From NCBI RefSeq assembly GCF_050749885.1, contig NZ_JBOIUB010000001.1:992001-1056000 (forward strand): a DNA stretch of 64,000 bases. The letters are read 5' to 3'. The notes under the pieces were generated by a model, which saw nothing but the letters and a program-made list of their open reading frames with translations, was not told where the DNA came from and did no database searches. Source of the DNA: Zooshikella sp050749885. GTDB taxonomy: Bacteria; Pseudomonadota; Gammaproteobacteria; Pseudomonadales; Zooshikellaceae. This document shows, piece by piece, positions 18,791-26,733 of the stretch. The position numbers were made by a program, and so were the translations under genes. The number at the start of each line of letters is the position of its first letter. Within the stretch, counting starts at the first letter, position 1.

Positions 18791-18881
18791 CTTGGTTGTG
18801 CTACCCTTACACCACAAATGCTTAACTTGAGCATCATTAACGACCTGTGTATCTTACCTGCTACTTTTGATTGATCTCGCT

Positions 18882-18922
18882 TGTTGCAAAACTGAAATAA
18901 TGATTAGAAACGTTTTGCAACA
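18882..18922. promoter_or_regulatory. 11-bp inverted repeat upstream of adk
   Basis: TGTTGCAAAAC at 18882-18892 is exactly mirrored by GTTTTGCAACA at 18912-18922, with 19 nt between. It lies about 70 nt before the adk start and 90 nt after the upstream gene. It could be an operator for a dimeric regulator or a loose terminator stem. No T-tract follows. Confidence 0.4.
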
Positions 18923-18993
18923 GCCTCATTTGTTATAGAATCGGCGATTTTTTAGCATATACAGCCTAAAGCATATTAAAGGAGCTGGCATTC

Positions 18994-19653
18994 ATGCGTG
19001 TTATTTTGTTGGGGGCACCTGGGGCGGGAAAAGGAACCCAGGCTAAGTTCATTATGGACACATTTAATATTCCTCAGATTTCTACTGGGGATATGTTACG
19101 TGCCGCAATAAAAGCGGGTACACCACTTGGCCTACAAGTTAAAGAGGTCATGGAGTCAGGCGGATTAGTGTCTGATGATATTATTATTAATCTAATCAAG
19201 GAGCGAATTCAGCAGGATGACTGTGAGAATGGTTTCTTATTTGATGGATTTCCACGCACCATCCCACAAGCCCAAGCGCTTGTCGATGCAGGTGTGAGCA
19301 TTGACTGTGTTGTTGAAATTGCTGTTGATGATGATGAAATTATCAAGCGGTTAACTGGCCGTCGAATTCATGAAGGCAGCGGACGGGTTTATCATGTCGT
19401 GTTTAATCCGCCTAAGCAGCCTGGAGTAGATGATGAAACAGGTGAGGTATTGATTCAGCGAGATGATGATACTGAAGAAACTGTTTGTAAGCGTTTAGAG
19501 GTTTATCATTCTCAAACAGCACCATTGGTTAACTTTTATAAAGACGCTGAAGCCTCTCATGGAACACCTAATTACGTCCGTGTGGATGGTAAAGGCTCAG
19601 TGGATGCTATTCGCTCTGCTGTCTTGGAAGCGCTATCTTCCTACCAAAATTAA
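18994..19653 (+). CDS. adk: Adenylate kinase
   Basis: Adk interconverts ATP plus AMP and two ADP. The 219-residue long form shows the P-loop GAPGAGKGTQ at residues 7-16, the NMP-binding segment ISTGDMLRAAIKAGTPLG, DGFPRTIPQA and the LID region GRRIHEGSGRVYHV...RDDDTEETVCKRL. An AAAGGAGC ribosome-binding site lies about 8 nt before the ATG. The zinc cysteines seen in some Gram-positive LID domains are absent, as expected for a gammaproteobacterium. Confidence 0.97.
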   Translation: MRVILLGAPGAGKGTQAKFIMDTFNIPQISTGDMLRAAIKAGTPLGLQVKEVMESGGLVSDDIIINLIKERIQQDDCENGFLFDGFPRTIPQAQALVDAGVSIDCVVEIAVDDDEIIKRLTGRRIHEGSGRVYHVVFNPPKQPGVDDETGEVLIQRDDDTEETVCKRLEVYHSQTAPLVNFYKDAEASHGTPNYVRVDGKGSVDAIRSAVLEALSSYQN

Positions 19654-19669
19654 AAGGCTGTCAGCCGAT

Positions 19670-19686
19670 AGGGGGATTCTCCCCCT
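19670..19686 (+). other. Stem-loop after adk
   Basis: A perfect 7-bp stem AGGGGGA/TCCCCCT with loop TTC, 17 nt after the adk stop. The downstream sequence is only moderately T-rich. It is probably the adk transcript end. Confidence 0.5.
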
Positions 19687-21432
19687 CAACTGTCCTCTCT
19701 ATCATTTGCTTATCTTTATGTTGCTAAAAAAGCTGGGGCGCATTTATTCTTGAAATATGAATAATGTTCGTCTTGTAGCTTTTTTTAAACAGTCATCTTA
19801 CTCTTATAGAATCTTGAATGTATTTTACAAAATATTATTTTGCATAAAGTGCTTATAATAACGGTTATTTTTACTGTTTGTCTTTGTTGCCCCGTTTTGT
19901 GCCGATATGTTTTTACTAACACTAGATAACGCCCCAGTTAACTTTTTTTATTTATACTTGGTCTTTATGGCGAGTAGAAAAGTCGTTAATGCTGGTTTTT
20001 AATTGCCTTTATTTCAGCTCTTTGCTTATTGTATAAGCTATTTCAATTCATAATTTGATGTGGCTTAAGTCAGTCATTATGGGCATGTGTTGTCTTATTT
20101 CTTTTAAGGTTCAGCTTTCTGTTTGCATCATGTTAAGAAGGATTGTTTGACAGTTAAAATAAACTGAGTGCATGATGGGATAGTAATGTCACTCAGCCTA
20201 TTGGTGACAAAGGTGGCTAGAATTTTAGTAGATCAGTATGGGGTGGGGTTGCCTCTGACTTTTAATGCATTTAGCTTTTGAGCATTTTCAAGAGGACTGA
20301 TTCTAAATATATCGGCTATAGGTAAACTTTAGAGAATTGCAAAAACGCTTGTAGTGAATGGTAAATATAAATGAGGGCGAGTTAGTAACCTGAGATGAGT
20401 GATAACATCACTAAATGAATTTAAAAGCGTTGGTTGTAAGTTGTCGATAGACACGTTTCTGTAATTCACTTTTAAGTGCTAAGGCTATTGTTGAAACTGG
20501 TGTAGTAGCTGAAATACTGCTTTGGCGTTTTATGTGTAGTATATGATAGAGCTATCAGTAGCTAATTTATCCTGGCATTCGTTGGCTCTCAAAGTAAGCG
20601 CAACAACATGACCCTGCTACTTTAAAGTCAGCCTATTTAGTTTCTGAGCAGGCTTATTATATTGTTAACAGTGTGAGCAAGTAAGTTTATTTGTTGTAGG
20701 GACATATATATCAAGCAACTGATTTTTCTGTCACTTATTTTATGAGCTGTTTCCTTTCAATAATGGGTGAAAAGTCATAAGACTATTTGCCGGATTTGAG
20801 TAGAGCCATCAATTCGTTGTTCTGGTAACTTATCTATTGGTGATACATCACGTTGAATATATTTCATGTGATAGTATTTGGTGCTGTCGTACTTATGAAG
20901 GTAAATGATGGTTATGATAAGTTTTTTGTAAAATTAAGTCGCTAAACTGGATAGATTCGCGTTGCTGTCTTAAATTGAACTCAAATAGGTTAGTTGAGTT
21001 GTTAAGAAGAGAGTCAATGCTTGAATGTTGATGTCGCTGTTTGCTTTGGAAGGTAACGGTGGTAATTATGATATACAAATGGACGAACTACTTTCTTCCT
21101 TGTGTTATAAATGACTCATACAAATGCTGTTATCATTTTAGAATTATGCGTCTCAGTTTGTTAGGATAAAGAAAGCAGGATACATTCTTTGCTACAGATT
21201 TATCTTAACTATTCTAAGTTAGCCTTGGATAATGACCTATTTATTGAGCTTGACTACAAAAATAATTTGCAATTTGGCCGAGAAATGATTGATAGGATAG
21301 CTCAGATTTGTGTCTGATTTATAAAGAAGATATGTGTCGTTTGGTGGTCAAATCATAAAAAGATTCAACTTTCGTGTAAAAAGAGGGTGAAAAATTTTTG
21401 CGATTTAAATATTATTCGCCCCTAACTGTTTG
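19687..21432. other. Long gene-free A+T-rich region
   Basis: About 1.75 kb between adk and the AT-hook protein gene with no supportable gene. The longest open frames are about 60 codons, have no ribosome-binding site and resemble nothing I know. No tRNA, large repeat or mobile-element end is visible. A small RNA or a decayed gene cannot be excluded by eye. Confidence 0.45.
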
Positions 21433-21459
21433 TTGACGCACAGTTTTTTGTGCTATGTT
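21433..21459 (+). promoter_or_regulatory. Candidate sigma-70 promoter for the AT-hook protein gene
   Basis: TTGACG at 21433-21438 and an extended -10 (TGC then TATGTT at 21454-21459) are separated by 15 nt, ending about 45 nt before the ATG at 21505. Between them a GCACA/TGTGC inverted repeat surrounds a T-run. The spacer is short, so the call is tentative. Confidence 0.4.
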
Positions 21460-21504
21460 TTAACTGATAACTCTAATATTAGATTTCCGCTCAGGAGAAA
21501 TGAA

Positions 21505-22485
21505 ATGGCGAGAGGTAGAAAACCTGGGACTAAAGCAAAAAAGTCCCCTGCAAAAAAAGCGGTTGCTGCTAAGGCAACAAAAACTACAACTACAGCTTCT
21601 ACTGGCCTTGAAAAAGCAATGGCTGAGTTAGGAAAGGTTTCTGAAAGAGTGGCTAGCGCTAAACTCAAAATAGATGAAGCTAAGACTAAACTGGCTACAG
21701 CTAAAGCAAAACTGAAGTCAAGTGCTACGGCTACAAATAAAAAAGCAGTAGATCGTGCTAATGCAGCCATTGAAAAAGCACAAACTGATTGGCGTGCATT
21801 AAATGAGAAGCTTGCTACTGCAAAACAAGCTGTTGATGTTGAAAAAGTTATTGCTAAAGGCGAGCAATTAAAAGAAGCTGCACAGAAACGTGTGGAAGAA
21901 TATCAAGCTTCTCTTAAAGCAAAAGCTGATCAAGATCTTGCAAAAGCAGTTGCAACTTTTGAAGCTAAGTGGTTGAAAAGCCGTGAACGGGCTGACCAAG
22001 TAAAAGTTAAAAAGCGTGAAACCGCTGAAGACAAGAAACTGAAAGTTGCACTCAAAAATGTAGAAGTTAAAGCAAAAGAAATGGGTGAGAAAAAAGCTTC
22101 TACAGCCGGTGCAAAAAAACGAGGACGTAAACCAAAGGCAACTACTGCAGCTAAAACAACAGTTGCAACAACTACCACAACTAAGCGTCGTGGTCGTCCA
22201 CCCAAAAAAGCGACAACAACGGCAACTGCTGCTAAAAGTACTGCCCCAAAACGTCGTGGTCGTCCACCTAAAAAAGCCACAGCAACAACTACTGCGACTA
22301 CAACAAGTGCCCCAAAACGTCGTGGTCGTCCACCTAAAAAAGCTACAACGGCTTCAACAGCAACTAGCACTACAGCACCTAAGCGTCGTGGTCGTCCAGC
22401 GGGATCAACCAGTAAAGCAAAAGTGACTAAAGCTAAATCCACAACGACTAAACGCCGTGGTCGTCCACCTAAGAAGCAAGCATAG
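21505..22485 (+). CDS. AlgP-like histone H1-type AT-hook protein
   Basis: I start it at ATG 21505, with AGGAG 8-9 nt upstream, giving 326 residues; an upstream ATG at 21430 would run through the likely promoter. The protein is Lys/Ala/Thr-rich. It begins with an AT-hook-like ARGRKPG, continues with a long helical coiled-coil-like segment (about residues 35-200), and ends in a basic tail with one RGRKP and five KRRGRP units near residues 228, 250, 272, 294 and 317. Such tails bind the minor groove of A+T-rich DNA. The closest known family is AlgP (AlgR3) of Pseudomonas, a histone-like protein. A nucleoid or regulatory role is inferred. Confidence 0.85.
   Translation: MARGRKPGTKAKKSPAKKAVAAKATKTTTTASTGLEKAMAELGKVSERVASAKLKIDEAKTKLATAKAKLKSSATATNKKAVDRANAAIEKAQTDWRALNEKLATAKQAVDVEKVIAKGEQLKEAAQKRVEEYQASLKAKADQDLAKAVATFEAKWLKSRERADQVKVKKRETAEDKKLKVALKNVEVKAKEMGEKKASTAGAKKRGRKPKATTAAKTTVATTTTTKRRGRPPKKATTTATAAKSTAPKRRGRPPKKATATTTATTTSAPKRRGRPPKKATTASTATSTTAPKRRGRPAGSTSKAKVTKAKSTTTKRRGRPPKKQA
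22186..22467 (+). repeat. Tandem 66-bp repeats in the AT-hook tail
   Basis: The 15-nt core CGTCGTGGTCGTCCA (CGCCGT... in the last copy) starts at 22186, 22252, 22318, 22384 and 22453. The period is 66, 66, 66 and 69 nt, that is 22 or 23 codons, in frame. Spacer sequences are A/T/C-rich and more variable. Such arrays can change copy number by slippage without breaking the frame. Confidence 0.85.
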
Positions 22486-22900
22486 TCCTATAAAGAAGGG
22501 TTAGTTAAGTACAAAATGTCTGTTCTTAACTAGCTTCTACTCAAATAGATGCCAGGATGGCATCTATATTTTTTCCTAGATTTTCCTATAATTATGTTGT
22601 GGAACCCTTTCAGTACATCAATTTCTTAACCTCTCCTCATCTATCCTTTAAAATTAGTTTGTTCCCTGAGAAGCATGTGCATACTTATATTATCTCTGCA
22701 ATGTTTGGGGATGGCGCTAAGCTGATTTATAAAAATGAGTTATTGCAGTTGTTATTACATATAATGTGTGAGCAAATGCATTAAGGTAAAATTCTGTGGT
22801 TTTTTGGAAAAACAATTCATCTTAAAGTGTCTGCCGAATGTGAAGGGTAAAGTCATGTTCGAGGGAGAGCATTATTTACAATTAAATGTCTAGGTACACT
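22486..22900. other. Intergenic region before tsaB
   Basis: About 415 nt between the AT-hook gene and tsaB. A 75-codon frame at 22557-22784 has no ribosome-binding site and an unlikely composition, so I do not call it. No clear hairpin or promoter stands out. Confidence 0.35.
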
Positions 22901-23578
22901 ATGAGTCGCATATTAGCTATTGATACAGCAACAGAAGCTTGCTCTGCAGCATTACTTATTGAGGGAGATGTCAAAGAATCTTTTATTGTTGCACCAAGGG
23001 AGCATAATGAGCGTATTTTACCTATGGTTGATGAATTGCTTGCAGGCGCAGGCTTAGATATACAACAGCTTGATGCTATAGCGTTTGGACGTGGTCCTGG
23101 AGCCTTTACAGGCGTCCGAGTGGCTGCAGGTATTGTTCAAGGATTGGCTTATGCGGCTGATTTACCCGTAATTGGTGTTTCAAACTTAGCTGCGCTTGCA
23201 TATTACGCATTTCGTGTTTACCAACATGAAAAGGTTTTTACCGCAATAGATGCCAGAATGGATGAAATATACTTCGCTGCATATCAGGTAAGCGCTGAAG
23301 GGCAACAAACATTGCTAATTCCTGAAGCAGTTATTAGCCCTGAAGATGCAACAGGCTATCAAGACATGACTGGGTGGGTAGGTGTAGGTACTGGCTGGCG
23401 TTATTCTCAACGAATACCATTTACTCCTGAGGTTATTTATGAGGATCTTTTACCTCATGCTCAGGATATTGCTTTATTGGGTGAGCAAGCATGGAAACGA
23501 GGAGAGGCTATGTCACCAGAGCAAGCTATTCCTGTTTACTTACGTGATAATGTTGCGAAGAAAAAACAAGAAAGATAA
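22901..23578 (+). CDS. tsaB: tRNA threonylcarbamoyladenosine biosynthesis protein TsaB
   Basis: TsaB is the scaffold partner of TsaD in the t6A modification of ANN-decoding tRNAs. The N-terminus RILAIDTATEACSAAL and the motif AFGRGPGAFTGVRVAAGIVQGLAYA are diagnostic. I use ATG 22901, giving 225 residues; ATG 22886, five codons upstream, is possible. The ATPase-like fold is intact at the N-terminal half and the C-terminal half is divergent, as usual. The position near adk matches Pseudomonas. Confidence 0.94.
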   Translation: MSRILAIDTATEACSAALLIEGDVKESFIVAPREHNERILPMVDELLAGAGLDIQQLDAIAFGRGPGAFTGVRVAAGIVQGLAYAADLPVIGVSNLAALAYYAFRVYQHEKVFTAIDARMDEIYFAAYQVSAEGQQTLLIPEAVISPEDATGYQDMTGWVGVGTGWRYSQRIPFTPEVIYEDLLPHAQDIALLGEQAWKRGEAMSPEQAIPVYLRDNVAKKKQER

Positions 23579-23596
23579 CCTTTTAGGTTGTCTTTC
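23570..23596 (+). terminator. Stem-loop overlapping the tsaB stop
   Basis: A 12-bp stem, with one G-T pair, runs from GAAAGATAACCT to AGGTTGTCTTTC around a TTT loop and includes the tsaB stop codon. It is probably the tsaB transcript end, although only a short T-rich stretch follows. Confidence 0.5.
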
Positions 23597-24146
23597 ATTT
23601 CAACGTATACACATTAAGTACTTTGTTATTACCTTAGTTCTGTTTTAGTTTGTCTTTTCTTCTTTAAAAATGCGTGAGTGAGAGGATGTTTAAGTTCTGC
23701 GCTGATCCTGATGTATCTTTTGTGCCTTCATTGCAACACATTAGTCTATGTTGAGAGTATCCGTTACATGATAATAATGTGAAGTTTGTAGGTTTTACTG
23801 TTGATAGAAGTGCCTTATTGGGTAAAAAGTTTAGTTTGAGGAATCGGTCTTGGCTTATAATGCTTCCACTTTAAAAGGGGAAGTGTCTCTGTAGCCATTA
23901 TATCCTTTATGAGTCATTTTTAAGTACACTGTTTTTAGTGCTTACTCTGATAAGAGGGAAGTTAATCTGTACTTACATGTTTTTAACAGATGAGTGAGTG
24001 GACGCTTTTTAATGAAAATATAGACAATTTACTTACCTCTTATCTGATTGTGGGTACAAATGAATAGTGTTGTAGATTTTTAAGCGAATAACATTTACGA
24101 GTATTTCGTTGGAAAAATAGGTTTATATAGGTTAGGTAGTGCATTT
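23597..24146. other. Intergenic region between tsaB and uppP
   Basis: About 550 nt with stops in all frames and no recognisable feature. It must contain the uppP promoter. I cannot place it with confidence. Confidence 0.35.
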
Positions 24147-24956
24147 ATGGATGTGATACAAGCGATTATTCTAGCGTTGATACAAGGGCTGACAGAATTT
24201 CTTCCTATATCAAGCTCTGCTCATTTGGTATTGCCTGCGCAACTACTGGGGTGGCCTGACCAAGGGTTAGCATTTGATGTGGCAGTGCATATAGGTACAT
24301 TGATAGCGGTTGTTTTATATTTCAGGGATGACTTATGGTCTGTAATGAAAGGCATGCTGGAAGGAGTTTTTGGTGGGAAACACTCTTTTGAAGGGTATTT
24401 AGGTTGGTACATTATTTTGGGTACCATACCTGCTGTATTGTTTGGTTTAGCCATAAGCATTATGGATGTGGAAAATCAATTACGCTCAATCTTGATTATT
24501 GCCTGTACCACATTGATTTTTGGCATATTACTGGGATGGGCTGATCGTGCAGGAACGCTACAACGTCACTTAACCGAAATAACCTGGAAACAGGCTTTGC
24601 TTATTGGAATTGCTCAGGCGTTGGCTATTATTCCTGGTACATCGCGCTCAGGGGTCACCATTACTGCAGGACTTATGCTGGGGTTTACCCGAAATGCCGC
24701 CGCCAGGTTTTCATTTTTATTATCAATACCCGTCATCTTTGCGGCAGGTTTGTTAAAAACGAAAGACCTTATTGTAGCTACAGAACCTGTTGCCTGGGAT
24801 GTGATTTTGGTGGGGGTTGTTGTAGCGGGCGTGAGTGCCTATATCTGTATTCATCTATTTTTAAGTATGATTGCACGGATGGGTATGATGCCATTTGTTA
24901 TTTACCGTATTATCTTAAGTGCAGCTCTTTTTTTCGTTTACTTCACAAGTATTTAG
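24147..24956 (+). CDS. uppP: Undecaprenyl-diphosphatase
   Basis: UppP (BacA) is an integral membrane enzyme that dephosphorylates undecaprenyl diphosphate to recycle the lipid carrier for peptidoglycan and O-antigen synthesis. It also confers bacitracin tolerance when overproduced. The 269-residue protein is mostly hydrophobic helices and has both signature motifs, ALIQGLTEFLPISSSAHLVLP near the N-terminus and IIPGTSRSGVTITAGL in the middle. A strong terminator follows. It is functionally linked to UppS, encoded near 57 kb. Confidence 0.97.
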   Translation: MDVIQAIILALIQGLTEFLPISSSAHLVLPAQLLGWPDQGLAFDVAVHIGTLIAVVLYFRDDLWSVMKGMLEGVFGGKHSFEGYLGWYIILGTIPAVLFGLAISIMDVENQLRSILIIACTTLIFGILLGWADRAGTLQRHLTEITWKQALLIGIAQALAIIPGTSRSGVTITAGLMLGFTRNAAARFSFLLSIPVIFAAGLLKTKDLIVATEPVAWDVILVGVVVAGVSAYICIHLFLSMIARMGMMPFVIYRIILSAALFFVYFTSI

Positions 24957-25017
24957 TTTGTATTAAAGTGTATGTGAAATGTGAGGTTTCACAGGAAAAA
25001 AATCTCTTACTCAGAAG

Positions 25018-25039
25018 CGCCCTTTGGGCGTTTTTTTTT
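25018..25039 (+). terminator. Rho-independent terminator after uppP
   Basis: Stem CGCCC/GGGCG with loop TTT is followed directly by nine T residues; upstream A residues can extend the stem. A smaller GTGAAA/TTTCAC stem lies just before it at 24973-24991. Confidence 0.9.
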
Positions 25040-25454
25040 GCATGTTTTTCTTCTTCAGTCACTTTTATAGGTATTATTCTTAGCGCCAGTTCTTGGCTAG
25101 TCAGTAGGGATGCTTTGATATGTGCTTGAGTTTGATCACAGACTTCATCATCGAGTTTGGGGGATAGGCGTACAGTTTTTCCTAGCGTATTTAACTTTGT
25201 TCGCTGGAATCAATTTGTCCTTGTGATGGATATTAATGAAAGAAAGGCTACTTGCTCACGTGCAGAGAAAAAGCACTCGAGTTTTCATTTATTTACTGAG
25301 TAACCTGTTATACTACTAATAAGGTAATAGTGATGTAAAAAAATAAGTAAGGACATGTAATATATTTTAATGATTGCTCTAATTATTAATTTGAGCAATG
25401 GTTACAATAATAAATAGCAGGTAAAAGTTTTTATTGTGTGAGAGGAGTTGGGGT
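25040..25454. other. Intergenic region after uppP
   Basis: About 415 nt without a gene. It holds the presumed promoter for the small gene at 25455. The sequence shows no clear -35/-10 pair or repeat. Confidence 0.3.
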
Positions 25455-25784
25455 GTGGTTTCCAGTGTTGGTCATTTGACATCAGGTGCACAGTATCTGT
25501 TACCCAGAAGTTCAAATACGACACCGAAATCAGTTGAATCTATACAGCCGGTGGCAAGGGGGCATCACTCATCACAAGATGAAAGTGAACACCTGACTGA
25601 ATCAATGTATAGACTTGTGCAAACTCAACGGGTGAATAAAAGTCGTCATACTGAACAATCATTCCAAACCCATGCTTATCAAGTGAATCCTCTACCAAGA
25701 AGTATTCGCACCTATACTGAAGTAGCTGAATTCGATTTAGAGCATGGGAGTACGGAGTTGTTTGGTATTGATGTTTATGTATAG
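25455..25784 (+). CDS. Hypothetical protein (109 aa)
   Basis: The reading frame is open from TTG 25434; I prefer GTG 25455, which has GAGGAG 8 nt upstream. The product has no signal peptide or membrane segment and is Ser/His/Gln-rich. Its C-terminal third is the most structured-looking part (VNPLPRSIRTYTEVAEFDLEHGSTELFGIDVYV), with the pattern of a conserved short domain. I do not recognise the family. It stands alone upstream of rsmJ. Confidence 0.6.
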   Translation: MVSSVGHLTSGAQYLLPRSSNTTPKSVESIQPVARGHHSSQDESEHLTESMYRLVQTQRVNKSRHTEQSFQTHAYQVNPLPRSIRTYTEVAEFDLEHGSTELFGIDVYV

Positions 25785-25885
25785 ATTTCCTTAAGCCGTT
25801 TTATTTGGTACTTTCCTTCCCTTCATAGATACCTTTTTCACTAGGTATTGTTGTATTTCTTCCGTTTAACCATTCGACACCATGC

Positions 25886-26701
25886 ATGAAGGTAACACCC
25901 ATGATGTGCTCAAAAAATACGGTTATTGTATTACCCGCGACTCCTGAAGGGTTACCTTATGCTAAAGAACTAGCGGATGAACTTGATTTACCACTAAAAC
26001 TTCACAATGATGAAGTGGATTTAAATTCATCGCTGGCTTTAGTCGTTGATGAAGATAAAGTTAGCTTGGAAGCGTTATATGATAAAAAAATGGGACAAGT
26101 CTATGTCGATTTTGTTCATGGTCCAGTAGCTTTTCGAAGATTGCATGGCGGCGGCAAGGGGCAAGCTATTGCAAAAGCGATTGGTATTAAAAAACAATTC
26201 AAACCTTCAGTTTTGGATGCAACGGCTGGTTTGGGGCGGGATGCATTTGTTCTTGCAGTGCTTGGTTGTGAGTTGACATTATTAGAACGATCACCTGTTG
26301 TATTTAGTTTGCTACGTGATGGTTTAAGACGAGCACTAGAATGTCATGAGATTCAATCAATTATTGAAAGAATGACATTGCAGCCACTTCAAGATGCAAA
26401 ATCGTTTTTAGCCGAATGTCAGCCAGAAAGTTTTGATTGTGTTTTCCTTGATCCTATGTTTCCACATCAAGATAAAAAATCAGCATTGTCAAAGAAAGAG
26501 ATGCAACTTTTTCAGAAGCTGTTAGAAGGTGACAGTGACGCTGATCAGTTATTTGCAGATGCTTATACTACAGCACGCTATCGAGTTGTTGTTAAAAGGC
26601 CGCGAGTGGCACCACTTCTGGCTAATAAAAAACCTACTTTACAGTTAGCAGGAAAAGCTAACCGGTTTGATATTTATGTTAAAAAAGGCATACCACAATA
26701 A
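25886..26701 (+). CDS. rsmJ: 16S rRNA (guanine-1516-N2) methyltransferase RsmJ
   Basis: RsmJ (YhiQ) methylates G1516 of 16S rRNA using SAM. The 271-residue protein has the family motifs VDFVHGPVAFRRLHGGGKGQAIAKAIG, the SAM-binding VLDATAGLGRDAFVLAVLGC, LLERSPVVFSLLRDGL and the DPMFPH active-site motif. It is convergent with plsB across a short gap of about 30 nt. The start ATG at 25886 is one of several nearby possibilities; ATG 25901 is another. Confidence 0.95.
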   Translation: MKVTPMMCSKNTVIVLPATPEGLPYAKELADELDLPLKLHNDEVDLNSSLALVVDEDKVSLEALYDKKMGQVYVDFVHGPVAFRRLHGGGKGQAIAKAIGIKKQFKPSVLDATAGLGRDAFVLAVLGCELTLLERSPVVFSLLRDGLRRALECHEIQSIIERMTLQPLQDAKSFLAECQPESFDCVFLDPMFPHQDKKSALSKKEMQLFQKLLEGDSDADQLFADAYTTARYRVVVKRPRVAPLLANKKPTLQLAGKANRFDIYVKKGIPQ

Positions 26702-26733
26702 TACAATATGCCTTAGACTGGAAAATTGCTTAA

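Noticed and set aside
21930..22442. Long minus-strand frame opposite the AT-hook tail
   Set aside because: It is a mirror of the Thr/Lys/Arg repeat codons of the real gene, giving an artificial Val/Ala/Arg-rich translation.
22557..22784. 75-codon open frame after the AT-hook gene
   Set aside because: No ribosome-binding site, atypical composition (rich in F, Y, H) and no resemblance to a protein family.
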